A stretch of DNA of 43,043 nucleotides from Polaromonas sp. (GTDB taxonomy: Bacteria; Pseudomonadota; Gammaproteobacteria; Burkholderiales; Burkholderiaceae_C): positions 1 to 43,043 of the forward strand of contig JAUSDK010000206.1 of assembly GCA_030650875.1 (NCBI GenBank), in the 5' to 3' direction. Shown here piece after piece: positions 30,409 to 40,847 of this stretch. Every line of letters starts with the position of its first letter. Positions within the stretch are counted from its first letter, which is position 1. Below the pieces are notes generated by a model. That model was not told where the DNA came from and did no database searches. It was given only the letters and a program-made list of their open reading frames with translations. The position numbers and the translations under genes were made by a program.

Positions 30409-31824
30409 TTACAGCGCCGTCTCGACGTAGGTGTAGATGTAGTTGGAGCCGCCGCTGACGCCGCCCAGCAGGCGCGACCAGCCAAAAATGCCGGAGCGGT
30501 GCGACACGCCAAAACCGATATAGGTCTCTTTCAGCGCCCGCGAACCGATCAGGTCGCCCAGGCTCACGTCCAGCGTCGGGTCAAAGTGGTGCAGCAGCCG
30601 CGACGTCGACTCCCGATTGGCCGCCTGGCTGCTCGCTTCAATGTACGGAACCCGCTGCGCCAGCGACACGCCAACCCCCAGACCCAGCCGCGTCTTGACC
30701 CGGGCACTCCACGGAAAGCCGGAGTAATACGCTTTCATGAACAAGTCCAGCTGCAGACCGTTGGGTTGCAGCCCGTTGTCATTGTGGTGCGTCAGGCCCG
30801 CATAACCGACCACATCGACCGGCCATCCGTTGAAGTTCTGGATATAAGGCCTGCCAATCTGCACGCCGCTGATGCTGGTCGGGTTGACGCTGGCCGTTGA
30901 CAGGCATTGCGCCGTGATGATTTTCACCATGTGGCAGCCGTCGTCGGTGGCTTTGCCGTACAGCAGCTTGAAGTAGGTGGGCGAGCTGGTCTGGGCCCAG
31001 GCGCGCTCGTGGCCGCCGAAGTCGTAGGCGGCGCCCACATACACGGCGGGCAGCACGCGCTGCTGCACGATGGGGCTGTTTTTGACCTGGCTGCCCAGCA
31101 CCGTGGCGGACACGCCCGCCAGCAGGCGCCAGCGCTGCGACAAGTCGTAGGAACCGTAGAGTCCCGCCGTGGTGTTGACGCCGGAGCCGGCCGTGTAGGC
31201 CGGGCGATCGGGCGTGGCCTCGCCCGCCTGCACACCGTAGTAGTAGTTGTTTAGCTTGGCGTCGCGCAGGGACACGCTCAGGCTGGGGCGCAGCGTCCAC
31301 GGGCCGGACTTCCAGTCGTAGCTGTAGCCCAGGCGAACTTCGCTGCCGCCGGAGGCATTGCCGGCATCGCGCAGCCACTCGGCCTGCAGGTTGCCCCAAG
31401 GCTGGCTATAGCGCAGGGACAGCCCCAGATCGGTGCCGGTGCGGCGTGTTGCCATGCCATCCAGGCTGGCGGGCAGGTCGTCGATCGGAAAGCCTTCCAG
31501 CCGCTGCTCGACAAACAGGTCCAAACGGGGCCCACTGCCGTTCAGCAGCTTCACGCCAGCCCGGTTGGCATGCAGAAAAACCCGTTCGCCTTCGTACAGG
31601 TACAGCGGCAGCAAGTCGTAGCGGGTGCCCGCGTCCCGGTAGGGCGAGGCTTCGGCCCGCATGGCAAACCCCAGGCCCGCACTGCCCGGCTCGGTCAGCA
31701 CCGTGAGCGGCTCGGTCGTGCCTTGTGCGCTGGCGGGCGCCATGACGCACAAGCCCAGCGCCAGCAGGGCTGCGCCGGACAGGGGGCGCAAAAAACAAAG
31801 GCCGGAAGGTCGCAAACTAATCAT
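30409..31824 (-). CDS. MipA/OmpV-like outer membrane protein with extra C-terminal region
   Basis: Start at MISLRPSGLCFLRPLSGAALLALGLCVMAPASAQG (31824; signal peptide). N-terminal half MipA-like: YDLLPLYLYEGERVFLHANRAGVKLLN...; C-terminal ~190 aa aromatic/glycine-rich, ends NYIYTYVETAL. Confidence 0.7.
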   Translation of the reverse strand: MISLRPSGLCFLRPLSGAALLALGLCVMAPASAQGTTEPLTVLTEPGSAGLGFAMRAEASPYRDAGTRYDLLPLYLYEGERVFLHANRAGVKLLNGSGPRLDLFVEQRLEGFPIDDLPASLDGMATRRTGTDLGLSLRYSQPWGNLQAEWLRDAGNASGGSEVRLGYSYDWKSGPWTLRPSLSVSLRDAKLNNYYYGVQAGEATPDRPAYTAGSGVNTTAGLYGSYDLSQRWRLLAGVSATVLGSQVKNSPIVQQRVLPAVYVGAAYDFGGHERAWAQTSSPTYFKLLYGKATDDGCHMVKIITAQCLSTASVNPTSISGVQIGRPYIQNFNGWPVDVVGYAGLTHHNDNGLQPNGLQLDLFMKAYYSGFPWSARVKTRLGLGVGVSLAQRVPYIEASSQAANRESTSRLLHHFDPTLDVSLGDLIGSRALKETYIGFGVSHRSGIFGWSRLLGGVSGGSNYIYTYVETAL

Positions 31825-31943
31825 CGTGGGCTGAGGTTTAAAAGGCGCGGCACAAGCGCCGCTGGGCCGCCCGGCTTGGGCGCCGGACAATTTACATGAA
31901 AATTACAGACAAAAATGCTTCAAACCCTTGCTTGGCCCACACT

Positions 31944-31964
31944 AATAGCTATTATTTAAATAGC
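31944..31964. repeat. AT-rich palindromic element AATAGCTATTATTTAAATAGC near ssb 3' end
   Basis: AATAGCTATT palindrome (31944-31953) and GCTATT...AAATAGC (31948-31964); followed by ATTTACG. Confidence 0.5.
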
Positions 31965-32003
31965 ATTTACGACGGGCACCCGGATTCGTGGGCCTGGCGT
32001 GTT

Positions 32004-32507
32004 TTAAAACGGAATATCGTCATCCATGTCGTCAAAGCCGCTGGCGGCCTTGGACGGCGCAGGCGCGGCTTGCTGCCGGGGTGCGGGCGCCGGGGCGCGG
32101 GCCGGCGCGGACTGGCGCGGCTCGTAGCCACCGCCCTCGTCCTGACCGCCGGCACCGGGGCCGCCCATGCCCTGGCGGCTGCCCAGCATCTGCATCTGGT
32201 CGGCGCGGATTTCAGTCGTGTATTTTTCAACGCCGCTCTGGTCGGTCCACTTGCGCGTGCGCAAGCTGCCCTCGACGTAGACCTGCGAGCCCTTGCGCAG
32301 GTACTGGCCAACGATTTCGGCCAGGCGGCCGTTGAACACCACACGGTGCCATTCGGTGGCTTCCTTCATTTCGCCGGACTGTTTGTCCTTCCACTTGTCG
32401 GTGGTGGCGATGGTGACGTTGGCGACCTGGTCGCCACTGGGAAAGCTGCGCATTTCGGGGTCTTTCCCCAAATTGCCGACGATGATGACTTTGTTGACGG
32501 ATGCCAT
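32004..32507 (-). CDS. ssb: Single-stranded DNA-binding protein
   Basis: Start at [26 protein letters not shown] (32507); acidic tail DDMDDDIPF. Confidence 0.96.
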   Translation of the reverse strand: MASVNKVIIVGNLGKDPEMRSFPSGDQVANVTIATTDKWKDKQSGEMKEATEWHRVVFNGRLAEIVGQYLRKGSQVYVEGSLRTRKWTDQSGVEKYTTEIRADQMQMLGSRQGMGGPGAGGQDEGGGYEPRQSAPARAPAPAPRQQAAPAPSKAASGFDDMDDDIPF

Positions 32508-32562
32508 GGCGTTTTCTCCTGAAGTTCTTCGGGGCTGATCCCCCAAAGCGAATCCGCTGAGT

Positions 32563-33810
32563 TTAACTGGCGGACTGGCCCAGCGGGTCGGCGCCTGGAA
32601 CCGCACCGCGCGCGGTGCGGCCCGGCGCCCGCATCGGCCAGGCCACCAGCAGCCACAGCAGCATCAGGCCGGCGCACGCCATGAACAGCGCCCCGGGCCC
32701 GTGCGCCTTGATGATCCAGCCGCCCACGGCGCCGCCGGCAAAAAAGCCCAGCGACTGCGCCGTGTTGTAGACCCCGAGCGCCGCACCGCGCGCATGCGCT
32801 GGCGCCAGGCGCGAGGCCAGGCTGGGCTGGCTGGCTTCCAGCACATTGAAGCCGCAAAAAAACAAAAACAGCAGGCCGCCCAGCAGGCCCAGGTGGTGCG
32901 CCGCCGTGGCGGTTTCCCACAGCAGCGCCAGTTGCACCAGAAAAATAAGGCCCACGGCGCCCAGGAATGCAGCACGCAAATGGCCACGCCGCTCCAGCGG
33001 AAACAGCGTCAGGCCCATCACCAGAAAGGAGCCCACCACGGCCGGCAGGTAGACCTGCCAGTGCAGCGCCTTGTCCAGCCCGGCGGCCACCAGCAGCCCG
33101 GGAATGGCCATCCACATGGCGAGCTGCACCGCGTGCAGCACAAACACCCCGAAGTCCAGCCGCAGCAGGGCCGGGTCCTTCAGTACCGCCCGCATGCCGC
33201 CGCGCGGCGGCCCCGCATGGCGCGGCGGCTCGGCCGGCACCCACCACCGCACCAGCGCCATGCCGGCCAGCGCCAGGGCGCCGGTCAGCGCAAAAATGCC
33301 ATGCAACCCGATGCTGCCGGCCAGCAGCGGCCCGGCCACCAGCGACAGCGCAAACATCAGCGCAATGCTGACACCGACCAGCGCCATGGCCTTGGTGCGC
33401 ACCTCGTCGCGGGTGCAGTCGGCCAGCAGCGCCGTGATGGCGGCCGAAATGGCGCCCGCGCCCTGCAGCGACCGGCCGGCCGTGAGCCAGTTCAAATCAG
33501 GCGCCCAGGCGGCCACGAAGCTGCCCAGCGCGAACACCAGCAGCCCGGCCAGCATCACGCGCTTGCGGCCCCAGTGGTCGGACGCGATGCCAAACGGTAT
33601 TTGCAGCAAGGCCTGCGTCAGGCCATACACCCCCATGGCCAGGCCGACGCGGGCCGGGTCATCGCCACCCGGGAACCGGGCCGCTTCCAGCGCAAACACG
33701 GGCAGCACCAAAAACAGCCCCAGCATGCGCAGCGCAAAAATCGATGCGAGTGACGCGCTGGCGCGCCGCTCGGTGGCGGTCATGGGAAATGAAGGGGCGG
33801 CAGAAGACAC
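32563..33810 (-). CDS. MFS transporter
   Basis: 415 aa polytopic protein; [34 protein letters not shown] motif A; between ssb and uvrA. Confidence 0.92.
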   Translation of the reverse strand: MSSAAPSFPMTATERRASASLASIFALRMLGLFLVLPVFALEAARFPGGDDPARVGLAMGVYGLTQALLQIPFGIASDHWGRKRVMLAGLLVFALGSFVAAWAPDLNWLTAGRSLQGAGAISAAITALLADCTRDEVRTKAMALVGVSIALMFALSLVAGPLLAGSIGLHGIFALTGALALAGMALVRWWVPAEPPRHAGPPRGGMRAVLKDPALLRLDFGVFVLHAVQLAMWMAIPGLLVAAGLDKALHWQVYLPAVVGSFLVMGLTLFPLERRGHLRAAFLGAVGLIFLVQLALLWETATAAHHLGLLGGLLFLFFCGFNVLEASQPSLASRLAPAHARGAALGVYNTAQSLGFFAGGAVGGWIIKAHGPGALFMACAGLMLLWLLVAWPMRAPGRTARGAVPGADPLGQSAS

Positions 33811-33981
33811 GGGTAGGAAGGTCTAAAAAATGATTGCAGCAAAATTATCGGCGCACGGGCCAGACTGAAGCCGGGTGTTGAAGCCGCCAGGCCGGCCGCT
33901 CTGGCCGGTTTGCAACCCGCCTATTGTGCTTGAAACGGGGCTTCGGTCTATGATGGAAGGTTTTGCGGCGCCCCCATTCCA

Positions 33982-36900
33982 GTGAACTCCCTTAACGACA
34001 GCAAGTACCTCGCCAGCGTGCTGGCGGCCCAGCGCATCAGCATTCGCGGGGCGCGTACCCACAACCTCAAGAATATCGACCTTGATATTCCGCGCAACCA
34101 GCTGGTGGTCATCACCGGCCTGAGCGGCTCGGGCAAGTCCTCGCTCGCGTTTGACACGCTGTATGCCGAAGGCCAGCGCCGCTACGTCGAAAGCCTGTCC
34201 ACCTACGCCAGGCAGTTCCTGCAGTTGATGGACAAGCCCGACGTGGACATGATCGAGGGCCTGTCGCCCGCCATTTCCATCGAACAAAAAGCGACCTCGC
34301 ACAACCCGCGCTCCACCGTGGGCACGGTGACAGAGATCCACGACTACCTGCGGCTGCTGTTTGCGCGCGCCGGCACGCCTTTTTGCCCCGAACATGATTT
34401 GCCGCTGCAGGCGCAAAGCGTCAGCGAAATGGTCGACACCGTGCTGGCCCTGCCCGAAGACACCCGGCTGATGATCCTGGCGCCGGTGGCGCGCGAGCGC
34501 AAGGGTGAGTTTGAAAACCTGTTTGCAGAAATGCAGGCCCAGGGCTATGTGCGCTTTCGCGTCGATGGCACGGCCTACGAATTTGACGCCCTGCCCAAGC
34601 TCAAGAAAACCGAAAAGCACAACATCGACGTGGTGATTGACCGCCTCAAGGTGCGCATGGACAAGGAAATCCAGCCCGAAGCCGGCGCCGCGCCGCCGCC
34701 CGCGCTGCGCCAGCGGCTGGCCGAAAGCTTTGAGGCGGCGCTGCGGCTGGCCGACGGCAAGGCGATTGCGCTGGAAATGGACACGGACCGCGAACACCTG
34801 TTCAGCGCCAAGTTCTCGTGCCCCGTCTGCAGCTATTCGCTGAGCGAGATGGAGCCCCGGCTGTTTTCCTTCAACTCGCCGGTGGGCGCCTGCCCCGGCT
34901 GCGACGGCCTGGGCCACAAGGAGTTTTTTGACCCGACGCGGGTGGTGGCGTTCCCCAGCCTGAGCCTGGCCAGCGGCGCCGTCAAAGGCTGGGACCGGCG
35001 CAACGCCTATTATTTTTCGATGCTGGAGAGCCTGGCCAGCCACTACCAGTTTGACATCGACCAGTCTTTCGAAGACCTGCCCGAGGCCGTGCAGCAGGTG
35101 GTGCTGTTTGGCTCGGGCACCGAAAACATCAAGTTCAGCTACCTCACGGACGCCCGCGAAGGCGCAGAGACCGGCAAAAAAGTCAGCAAGAAGCACCCGT
35201 TTGAAGGGGTGATCACCAACTTTGAGCGACGTTACCGCGAAACCGACTCTGCCGTGGTGCGCGACGACCTGGCTAGGTACCGCAGCGTGCAGCCCTGCCC
35301 CGACTGCGCGGGCACCCGCCTGCGGCGCGAAGCGCGCCATGTCTACCTGGTCGGCACCACCGAGAGCGAAGCCGGCGCCGGCCCGGTCAGCAGCCGGAAA
35401 GCCATCTACGAAGTCAGCCACGACACGCTGCGCGACAGCTTTGCCTACTTCAACACCCTGAAGATGGAAGGCGCCAAGGCCGAGATTGCCGGCAAGGTGG
35501 TGCGCGAGATCGGCCTTCGGCTCAAGTTCCTGAACGACGTGGGCCTGAATTACCTGAGCCTGGACCGCAGTGCCGAAACCCTGAGCGGCGGCGAGTCGCA
35601 GCGCATCCGGCTGGCGTCCCAGATCGGCTCGGGCCTGACCGGCGTGATGTATGTGCTGGACGAGCCCAGCATCGGCCTGCACCAGCGCGACAACGACCGG
35701 CTGATCGGCACCCTCAAGCACCTGCGCGACATTGGCAACAGCGTGCTGGTGGTCGAGCACGACGAGGACATGATCCGCGCCGCCGACCATGTGATCGACA
35801 TGGGGCCGGGCGCCGGCGTGCATGGCGGGCGCGTGATGGCGCAGGGCACGTATGAAGAAGTGCAGGCCAACCCCGAGTCGCTGACCGGCAAGTACCTGGC
35901 GGGCACGCTGAAGATTGCCGTGCCCGCGCGCCGCACGCCATGGCTGCCCACGGTCAAAAGCACCCCCACGTTCGACAAAAGCAAATCGCGCTTTGCGCCC
36001 AGCCCGGCCGCCGAACGCCGCGCGGCGCGCGAAGCCCTGCACCAGGCCACGCTGGGCGAGATGCAGGCGCTGCGCGTGGTCAACGCGACCGGCCACAACC
36101 TGAAGGGCGTCAGTGTTGAAATCCCCGTCGGCCTGCTGACCTGCGTGACCGGCGTGTCCGGCTCGGGCAAGTCGACGCTGGTCAACGACACGCTGGACGC
36201 CGCCGTGGCGCGCACGCTGTACCGCGCGCATGAAGAGCCGGCCCCGCACGAGGCGATTGAAGGCATCGAGCATTTCGACAAGGTCATCAACGTCGACCAG
36301 TCGCCAATTGGCCGCACGCCGCGCAGCAACCCAGCCACCTACACCGGCCTGTTCACGCCGATCCGCGAGCTGATGGCCGAGATGAACACCGCGCGCGAAC
36401 GCGGCTACGGCGCCGGACGCTTTTCCTTCAACGTCGCCGGCGGCCGCTGCGAAGCCTGCCAGGGCGACGGCATGGTCAAGGTCGAAATGCACTTTTTGCC
36501 CGATGTCTATGTGCCCTGCGACGTCTGCAAGGGCATGCGCTACAACCGCGAAACGCTGGAGGTGCAATACAAGGGCAAAAACATCGCGCAGATCCTGGAC
36601 CTCACGGTCGAGACCGCCGCCGAGTTCTTCAAGGCCGTGCCCACGCTGGCGCGCAAGTTGCACACGCTGCTCGATGTGGGTCTGAGTTACATCAAGCTGG
36701 GCCAGGCGGCGACCACGCTGTCGGGCGGCGAGGCGCAGCGCGTCAAGCTCGCGCTGGAACTGAGCAAGCGCGACACCGGCCGCACGCTCTACATCCTGGA
36801 CGAGCCGACCACCGGCCTGCACTTTGCCGACATAGATTTGCTGCTCAAGGTGCTGCACCAGCTGCGCGATGCGGGCAACACCATCGTGGTGATCGAGCAC

Positions 36901-37053
36901 AACCTGGACGTGATCAAGACCGCCGACTGGCTGATCGACATGGGCCCCGAAGGCGGCGCTGGCGGCGGCACCGTGGTGGGCGTGGGTACGCCCGAAGACC
37001 TGGCCGCCAACCCGGACAGCCACACCGGGCGCTATTTGGCGCGGCTGCTCTGA
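33982..37053 (+). CDS. uvrA: Excinuclease ABC subunit A
   Basis: 1023 aa; [28 protein letters not shown], two ABC signatures ([27 protein letters not shown]), zinc-finger CxxC motifs; GTG start. Confidence 0.97.
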   Translation: MNSLNDSKYLASVLAAQRISIRGARTHNLKNIDLDIPRNQLVVITGLSGSGKSSLAFDTLYAEGQRRYVESLSTYARQFLQLMDKPDVDMIEGLSPAISIEQKATSHNPRSTVGTVTEIHDYLRLLFARAGTPFCPEHDLPLQAQSVSEMVDTVLALPEDTRLMILAPVARERKGEFENLFAEMQAQGYVRFRVDGTAYEFDALPKLKKTEKHNIDVVIDRLKVRMDKEIQPEAGAAPPPALRQRLAESFEAALRLADGKAIALEMDTDREHLFSAKFSCPVCSYSLSEMEPRLFSFNSPVGACPGCDGLGHKEFFDPTRVVAFPSLSLASGAVKGWDRRNAYYFSMLESLASHYQFDIDQSFEDLPEAVQQVVLFGSGTENIKFSYLTDAREGAETGKKVSKKHPFEGVITNFERRYRETDSAVVRDDLARYRSVQPCPDCAGTRLRREARHVYLVGTTESEAGAGPVSSRKAIYEVSHDTLRDSFAYFNTLKMEGAKAEIAGKVVREIGLRLKFLNDVGLNYLSLDRSAETLSGGESQRIRLASQIGSGLTGVMYVLDEPSIGLHQRDNDRLIGTLKHLRDIGNSVLVVEHDEDMIRAADHVIDMGPGAGVHGGRVMAQGTYEEVQANPESLTGKYLAGTLKIAVPARRTPWLPTVKSTPTFDKSKSRFAPSPAAERRAAREALHQATLGEMQALRVVNATGHNLKGVSVEIPVGLLTCVTGVSGSGKSTLVNDTLDAAVARTLYRAHEEPAPHEAIEGIEHFDKVINVDQSPIGRTPRSNPATYTGLFTPIRELMAEMNTARERGYGAGRFSFNVAGGRCEACQGDGMVKVEMHFLPDVYVPCDVCKGMRYNRETLEVQYKGKNIAQILDLTVETAAEFFKAVPTLARKLHTLLDVGLSYIKLGQAATTLSGGEAQRVKLALELSKRDTGRTLYILDEPTTGLHFADIDLLLKVLHQLRDAGNTIVVIEHNLDVIKTADWLIDMGPEGGAGGGTVVGVGTPEDLAANPDSHTGRYLARLL

Positions 37054-37155
37054 CCTCTACGCCTTGGTGCTGGCCGGCTGGCGCTGGAAGAAAAGCCTGC
37101 GGCAGGCGTTCCGTTTTCCCGATAATGGGCGTCCAACCTTTACAAAACACCTGCC

Positions 37156-37605
37156 ATGTCCTCCATCACGCTGCGTTTTCTGGCTGAACCCCACACCGTC
37201 AACTTTGGCGGCAAGGTGCATGGCGGCACCGTCATGAAATGGATAGACGAGGCCGGCTACGCCTGCGCGACGCGCTGGGCCAAGCGCTACTGCGTCACGG
37301 TGTCGGTGGGCAGCATCCGGTTTCATAAACCCATCATGATCGGCGATCTGGTCGAGGTGGAAGCCCGCCTGGCCTATACCGGCCGGACCAGCATGAACAT
37401 TACCGTGGAAGTGCGCAGCGGCGACCTGAAAACCGGCCACATGGAAACCATCACCGAATGCCTGGTGGTGTTTGTGGCGCTTGACGCCGACGGCCAGCCC
37501 CTTGAAGTGCCGGCCTGGCAGCCTGAAACGCCCGGCGATTTTGCGCTGGCACAGCGCGTCAAGGCCCACCTTGATGCGGCCCGTGCCGCGCCGCTGGGCG
37601 GCTGA
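37156..37605 (+). CDS. Acyl-CoA thioesterase (YciA-like hotdog fold)
   Basis: 149 aa; NFGGKVHGGTVMKWIDEAGYACATRWAKRYCVTVSVGSIRFHKPIMIGDLVEVEA. Confidence 0.92.
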   Translation: MSSITLRFLAEPHTVNFGGKVHGGTVMKWIDEAGYACATRWAKRYCVTVSVGSIRFHKPIMIGDLVEVEARLAYTGRTSMNITVEVRSGDLKTGHMETITECLVVFVALDADGQPLEVPAWQPETPGDFALAQRVKAHLDAARAAPLGG

Positions 37606-37610
37606 CGGGC

Positions 37611-37934
37611 CTAACGCAGCCAGCGGCCGAGCAGCGACGACGGCACCCAGGCGCGCAGCGCACGCCAGCTGCGCCACAGCGCCACACCCCGCCCGGCCCA
37701 GCGCAAGGCGCGGCGCGGCTTGAGAAGCACCAGCGCCGACAGCGCCAGCAACACCGGCAGCGGATGGCTTTTCAGGTACTGCACGCCACCGCGCACCAGC
37801 GACACGATGCGCTGGCCGGCATCCGACGCATTTTGCAGCGGCACCAGTTGCTGCGCCAGGGTGGCGCGCTGGCTGGCAATGCGCTCCCGTAGCCGGCCGC
37901 GCTGCTGATGCAGTTCCAGCAGGCTATTTTTCAT
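37611..37934 (-). CDS. Hypothetical protein, YqjK-like position
   Basis: Start at MKNSLLELHQQRGRLRERIASQRATLAQQLVPLQ (37934); overlaps the preceding holin-like ORF; operon position matches yqjK after yqjD/yqjE. Confidence 0.7.
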   Translation of the reverse strand: MKNSLLELHQQRGRLRERIASQRATLAQQLVPLQNASDAGQRIVSLVRGGVQYLKSHPLPVLLALSALVLLKPRRALRWAGRGVALWRSWRALRAWVPSSLLGRWLR

Positions 37935-38322
37935 GGCCGGCGGCCGCCTTGAGTTGGCGCAGGTCTTCCTGCAACTCGGCCAGGCTGGCCTCGAACGGAG
38001 AAGTCGATTGCGCGTTGCTGCGGCGCAGTGCCGCATAAAAATACGCAGCCAGGCCCAAAAACAGTGTGGTGAACACCCCAACCAACCAGACCCGGCTGTC
38101 CCACCACAGGATCACTGCCAGCGCCACGGCCAGCACCACGCCCAGGCCCAGGCAAAACACCAGCGCCAGGCCCAGCGCCAGCTGCTGCAGGGCATGGTGC
38201 TTTTCGGTCTGGATTTCATTGGCCAGCAGCGCCAGCCGCACCTGCACCGTGCCCAGCACAGTGGCAGCGATGTTCCTCAGCGCGGCCAGTGGGCCGGAGC
38301 CGCCCGATTCATGGGCCATCAA
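37924..38322 (-). CDS. Phage holin family protein (YqjE-like)
   Basis: 132 aa; ESGGSGPLAALRNIAATVLGTVQVRLALLANEIQTEKHHALQQLALGLALVFCLGLGVVLAVALAVILWWDS, two TM helices. Confidence 0.85.
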   Translation of the reverse strand: MMAHESGGSGPLAALRNIAATVLGTVQVRLALLANEIQTEKHHALQQLALGLALVFCLGLGVVLAVALAVILWWDSRVWLVGVFTTLFLGLAAYFYAALRRSNAQSTSPFEASLAELQEDLRQLKAAAGHEK

Positions 38323-38354
38323 AGCGGATCGTTACCCGAAAACCGAGCCGCCAT

Positions 38355-38672
38355 TCAGCGACGGCCAATGACCAGGCCCAGCAGCAGCCCCACGCCAGCG
38401 GCCACACCAATGGAGGTCCAGGGCGACTCGTGGACGTAGGCGTCGGTCGCCCTGGCGGCGGCCTTGGTCTTGGCGACGAGCACGGCTTCGGCTTCGCCCA
38501 GACGTACTTTGGCATCGTGAAGGCGGGTCTGCACGCGGGCACGCAAGTTGGCCACTTTGTCGCCAGCCTGGTCCGCCGTGGCGGACAGCATTTCTTCGGC
38601 GTCCGAGATCACGGACTTGATGTCGGAGACCAATTTTTCTTGCGCTTCTACGCTGGCTCGGGTATCGGACAT
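38355..38672 (-). CDS. DUF883 family protein (ElaB/YqjD)
   Basis: Start at MSDTRASVEAQEKLVSDIKSVISDAEEMLSATADQAGDKV (38672); C-terminal TM WTSIGVAAGVGLLLGLVIGRR. Confidence 0.9.
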   Translation of the reverse strand: MSDTRASVEAQEKLVSDIKSVISDAEEMLSATADQAGDKVANLRARVQTRLHDAKVRLGEAEAVLVAKTKAAARATDAYVHESPWTSIGVAAGVGLLLGLVIGRR

Positions 38673-38905
38673 GGTGGGCCTTTCAAAAAATAATGGATGG
38701 GTAAAGGTTAGCAGATTCGCACCCGGTGCCCCGTGTTTTCCGCACGCCGTATGCGCCATTTCGCGCCAATGGGGAATAATCAGCGGAGTCTGATGACCCA
38801 AGTTTCCCCGCCGACCTGAACGGCTCCCCCTACCCACCCCGCCATGCACACTGATTTATTCCTTTCAACACCACGCCACGGCTTGCGCTGCGGCGGCGCA
38901 CGGGT

Positions 38906-39817
38906 GTGAGCGAGGCCCGCCTGAGCGGCCGCGACCTGGCAGCGGCCCTCACGGTGGTCATGCTGTGGGGCGTCAATTTCGTGGTGATGAAATTCGCGCT
39001 GCGCGACTTCACGCCGTTTCAGCTGGGTGCTGCGCGCTATGTGTTTGCCGTGCTGCCGCTGGCGCTGTTCATCCGCCCACCCCGCATTCCCTGGAAATGG
39101 GTGGTGCTCTACGGCCTCTTTCAGGGCGTGGGGCAGTTCGGCCTCCTGTTTTTCGCCTTGCAGGTGGGCATGACGGCGGCGCTGGCGTCGGTGCTGCTGC
39201 AGACGCAGGTATTTTTCACGGCGCTGTTTGGCTTTGTGCTGCTCAAGGAGCGCGCCAGCCGGCCGCTGCAGATCGGCATGGCGCTGGCGGCGCTGGGCCT
39301 GGCGTGCTTTGCGATGAACTACCTGAATCCTGGCGCGGCCCTGGCCAGCGCCACCACCCTTGCGGGCTTGCTGCTGACGCTGTGCGCGGCGGCCATGTGG
39401 GCCCTGTCCAACATCGTGGCGCGGCGCGTGCAGCAGGTCGCCGTGCACTACTCGCCCCCCGCCTTTGTGGTGTGGAGCAGCATGGTCGCGGTGCTGCCTT
39501 TCGTGGCCCTGTCGGCGCTGTTTGACCCCGAGTCCACGCGCTGGCAGTGGACGCAGGCGCGCGCATCGAGCTGGCTGGCGGTGGCCTACCTGGGCTGGGT
39601 CGCCACGCTCGTGGGCTACAGCCTCTGGACCGGCCTGCTCAAACGCCACCCGGCCAACCGCGTCGCGCCCTTCAGCCTGGGCGTGCCGATTGTGGGTCTG
39701 GCGGCCGGCATGCTGGTGCTGGGCGAAGTCATCACGCCGTGGCAATGGGCCGGCATTGCGCTGGTGGTGGCGGCGCTGGCCAGCGTGATGCTGGGCGGGC
39801 TGCTCAGGCGGCGCTGA
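38906..39817 (+). CDS. EamA/DMT family transporter
   Basis: 303 aa, ten hydrophobic segments; AAALTVVMLWGVNFVVMKFALRDFTPFQLGAARY EamA repeat. Confidence 0.9.
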   Translation: MSEARLSGRDLAAALTVVMLWGVNFVVMKFALRDFTPFQLGAARYVFAVLPLALFIRPPRIPWKWVVLYGLFQGVGQFGLLFFALQVGMTAALASVLLQTQVFFTALFGFVLLKERASRPLQIGMALAALGLACFAMNYLNPGAALASATTLAGLLLTLCAAAMWALSNIVARRVQQVAVHYSPPAFVVWSSMVAVLPFVALSALFDPESTRWQWTQARASSWLAVAYLGWVATLVGYSLWTGLLKRHPANRVAPFSLGVPIVGLAAGMLVLGEVITPWQWAGIALVVAALASVMLGGLLRRR

Positions 39818-39859
39818 GCGTGGGCACGCTCAGCAACCGCTGAATTCAAACCCGTTTCA

Positions 39860-39883
39860 GGCGCCCCTTTTACAGGGGGCGCC
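39860..39883. terminator. Hairpin overlapping desuccinylase-like stop codon, between convergent genes
   Basis: GGCGCCCC (39860-39867)...GGGGCGCC (39876-39883); weak U-tract, so possibly bidirectional termination. Confidence 0.4.
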
Positions 39884-40847
39884 GCCGCGCAAAACGCACC
39901 ACGGTCACGCCGGCTTGGGCCTGGCGGGTCGAGGGCATCACCAGCACGCAGTCGTCGTAGGGCGTGGTCACCGGATCGCCCTCGTTCCAGCCGATCACGG
40001 TGCCGGTATGCGCAATGATTTCCAGCCCCTGAAAGGGCTCGGTAAAGCGGAACTGGTCGCTGCGGGCGACCACCGGACCGGTGACTTCAAGCACCCACTG
40101 GCGCGGCGCGTCGGCTTGCCGCCAGCTTGGCAGGGCTTGCTGCAGCGCCTCTGCCTGCAGCACGCCGGAGGCCTGCAAAAAGCGCACGCAGATGTCCTGG
40201 GCCACGCTGCGGCTTTCAAGGTCGCCATGAAAGCCGCATTCGATCAGCAGGGAGCGGGTGCCGTTGTCGCTGCCGTCCGCGCACAGCGCCCCAAAACGGC
40301 CGAAGTCGCGCATGCGCACGCCGTCCTTGTGGCCGGGGTCCACCACGATGTGTTCCGGGGTGCGCAGTTCGCGCGCCAGCGCCAGGTTTCGCGCCTGCAT
40401 GCCGGTCAGCAGCAAGGGCGCGGCGCGCTCATGCATGCTGTGCAGATCCAGCAGCCAGTCGGCCCGGGCGACAAAGGGCAGCAGCGCCAGGGCGCGCCGG
40501 CGCTCCTGCGTGCCGCCAGCCGCGATGCGCTCGGGCGCCCATTGGCGGTTCAGGTCTTCGTCGACGAAGCGGGAAGCGTCATGGTCGTCGGCGTCAAACC
40601 GGTCAAATGCGGCGAGGTTGCCAAACGCCAGCGTCAGGCGGCCACGCTCGGGCCGCACGCCGGCCTCCAGCAGCCCCTTGAGCGCCCAGGCGCCGCACAG
40701 CTCGTTGCCGTGGATCAGCGCGGTGATCAGCACCTCGCGGCCGGGCTGGCCCGAGTCAAACTGCCAGACGCCCTCGACCCCGGTGTTGCCGGCGCGCCAG
40801 GCCGCGATGTCGGGCTTGGGCAAATGAAATTCCAGTTTGGCGTTCAT
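39870..40847 (-). CDS. Succinylglutamate desuccinylase/aspartoacylase family protein
   Basis: 325 aa; LIHGNELCGAWAL (HxxE), WLLDLHSMHE, LLIECGFHGD metal/active-site motifs. Confidence 0.88.
   Translation of the reverse strand: MNAKLEFHLPKPDIAAWRAGNTGVEGVWQFDSGQPGREVLITALIHGNELCGAWALKGLLEAGVRPERGRLTLAFGNLAAFDRFDADDHDASRFVDEDLNRQWAPERIAAGGTQERRRALALLPFVARADWLLDLHSMHERAAPLLLTGMQARNLALARELRTPEHIVVDPGHKDGVRMRDFGRFGALCADGSDNGTRSLLIECGFHGDLESRSVAQDICVRFLQASGVLQAEALQQALPSWRQADAPRQWVLEVTGPVVARSDQFRFTEPFQGLEIIAHTGTVIGWNEGDPVTTPYDDCVLVMPSTRQAQAGVTVVRFARRRPL

Noticed and set aside
33811-33981. Looked for an SOS (LexA) box in the uvrA/MFS divergent region
   Set aside because: No CTG-N10-CAG or CTGT-N8-ACAG arrangement could be found by eye, so no regulatory feature is claimed.
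33823-37023. 1066-aa minus-strand ORF antisense to uvrA, and similarly long antisense ORFs at 2889-5384 (leuS), 13775-15655 (fadD), 18131-19690 (mmsA), 16807-18111 (pntAA), 1085-2470 (holA)
   Set aside because: They are shadow frames produced by GC-rich third positions opposite strongly supported genes; translations are His/Gln/Gly/Arg-rich low-complexity and match no family.
37924-38322. Phage holin family gene as evidence of a prophage
   Set aside because: It sits in a yqjD/yqjE/yqjK-like chromosomal operon with a DUF883 gene; there are no other phage genes nearby.
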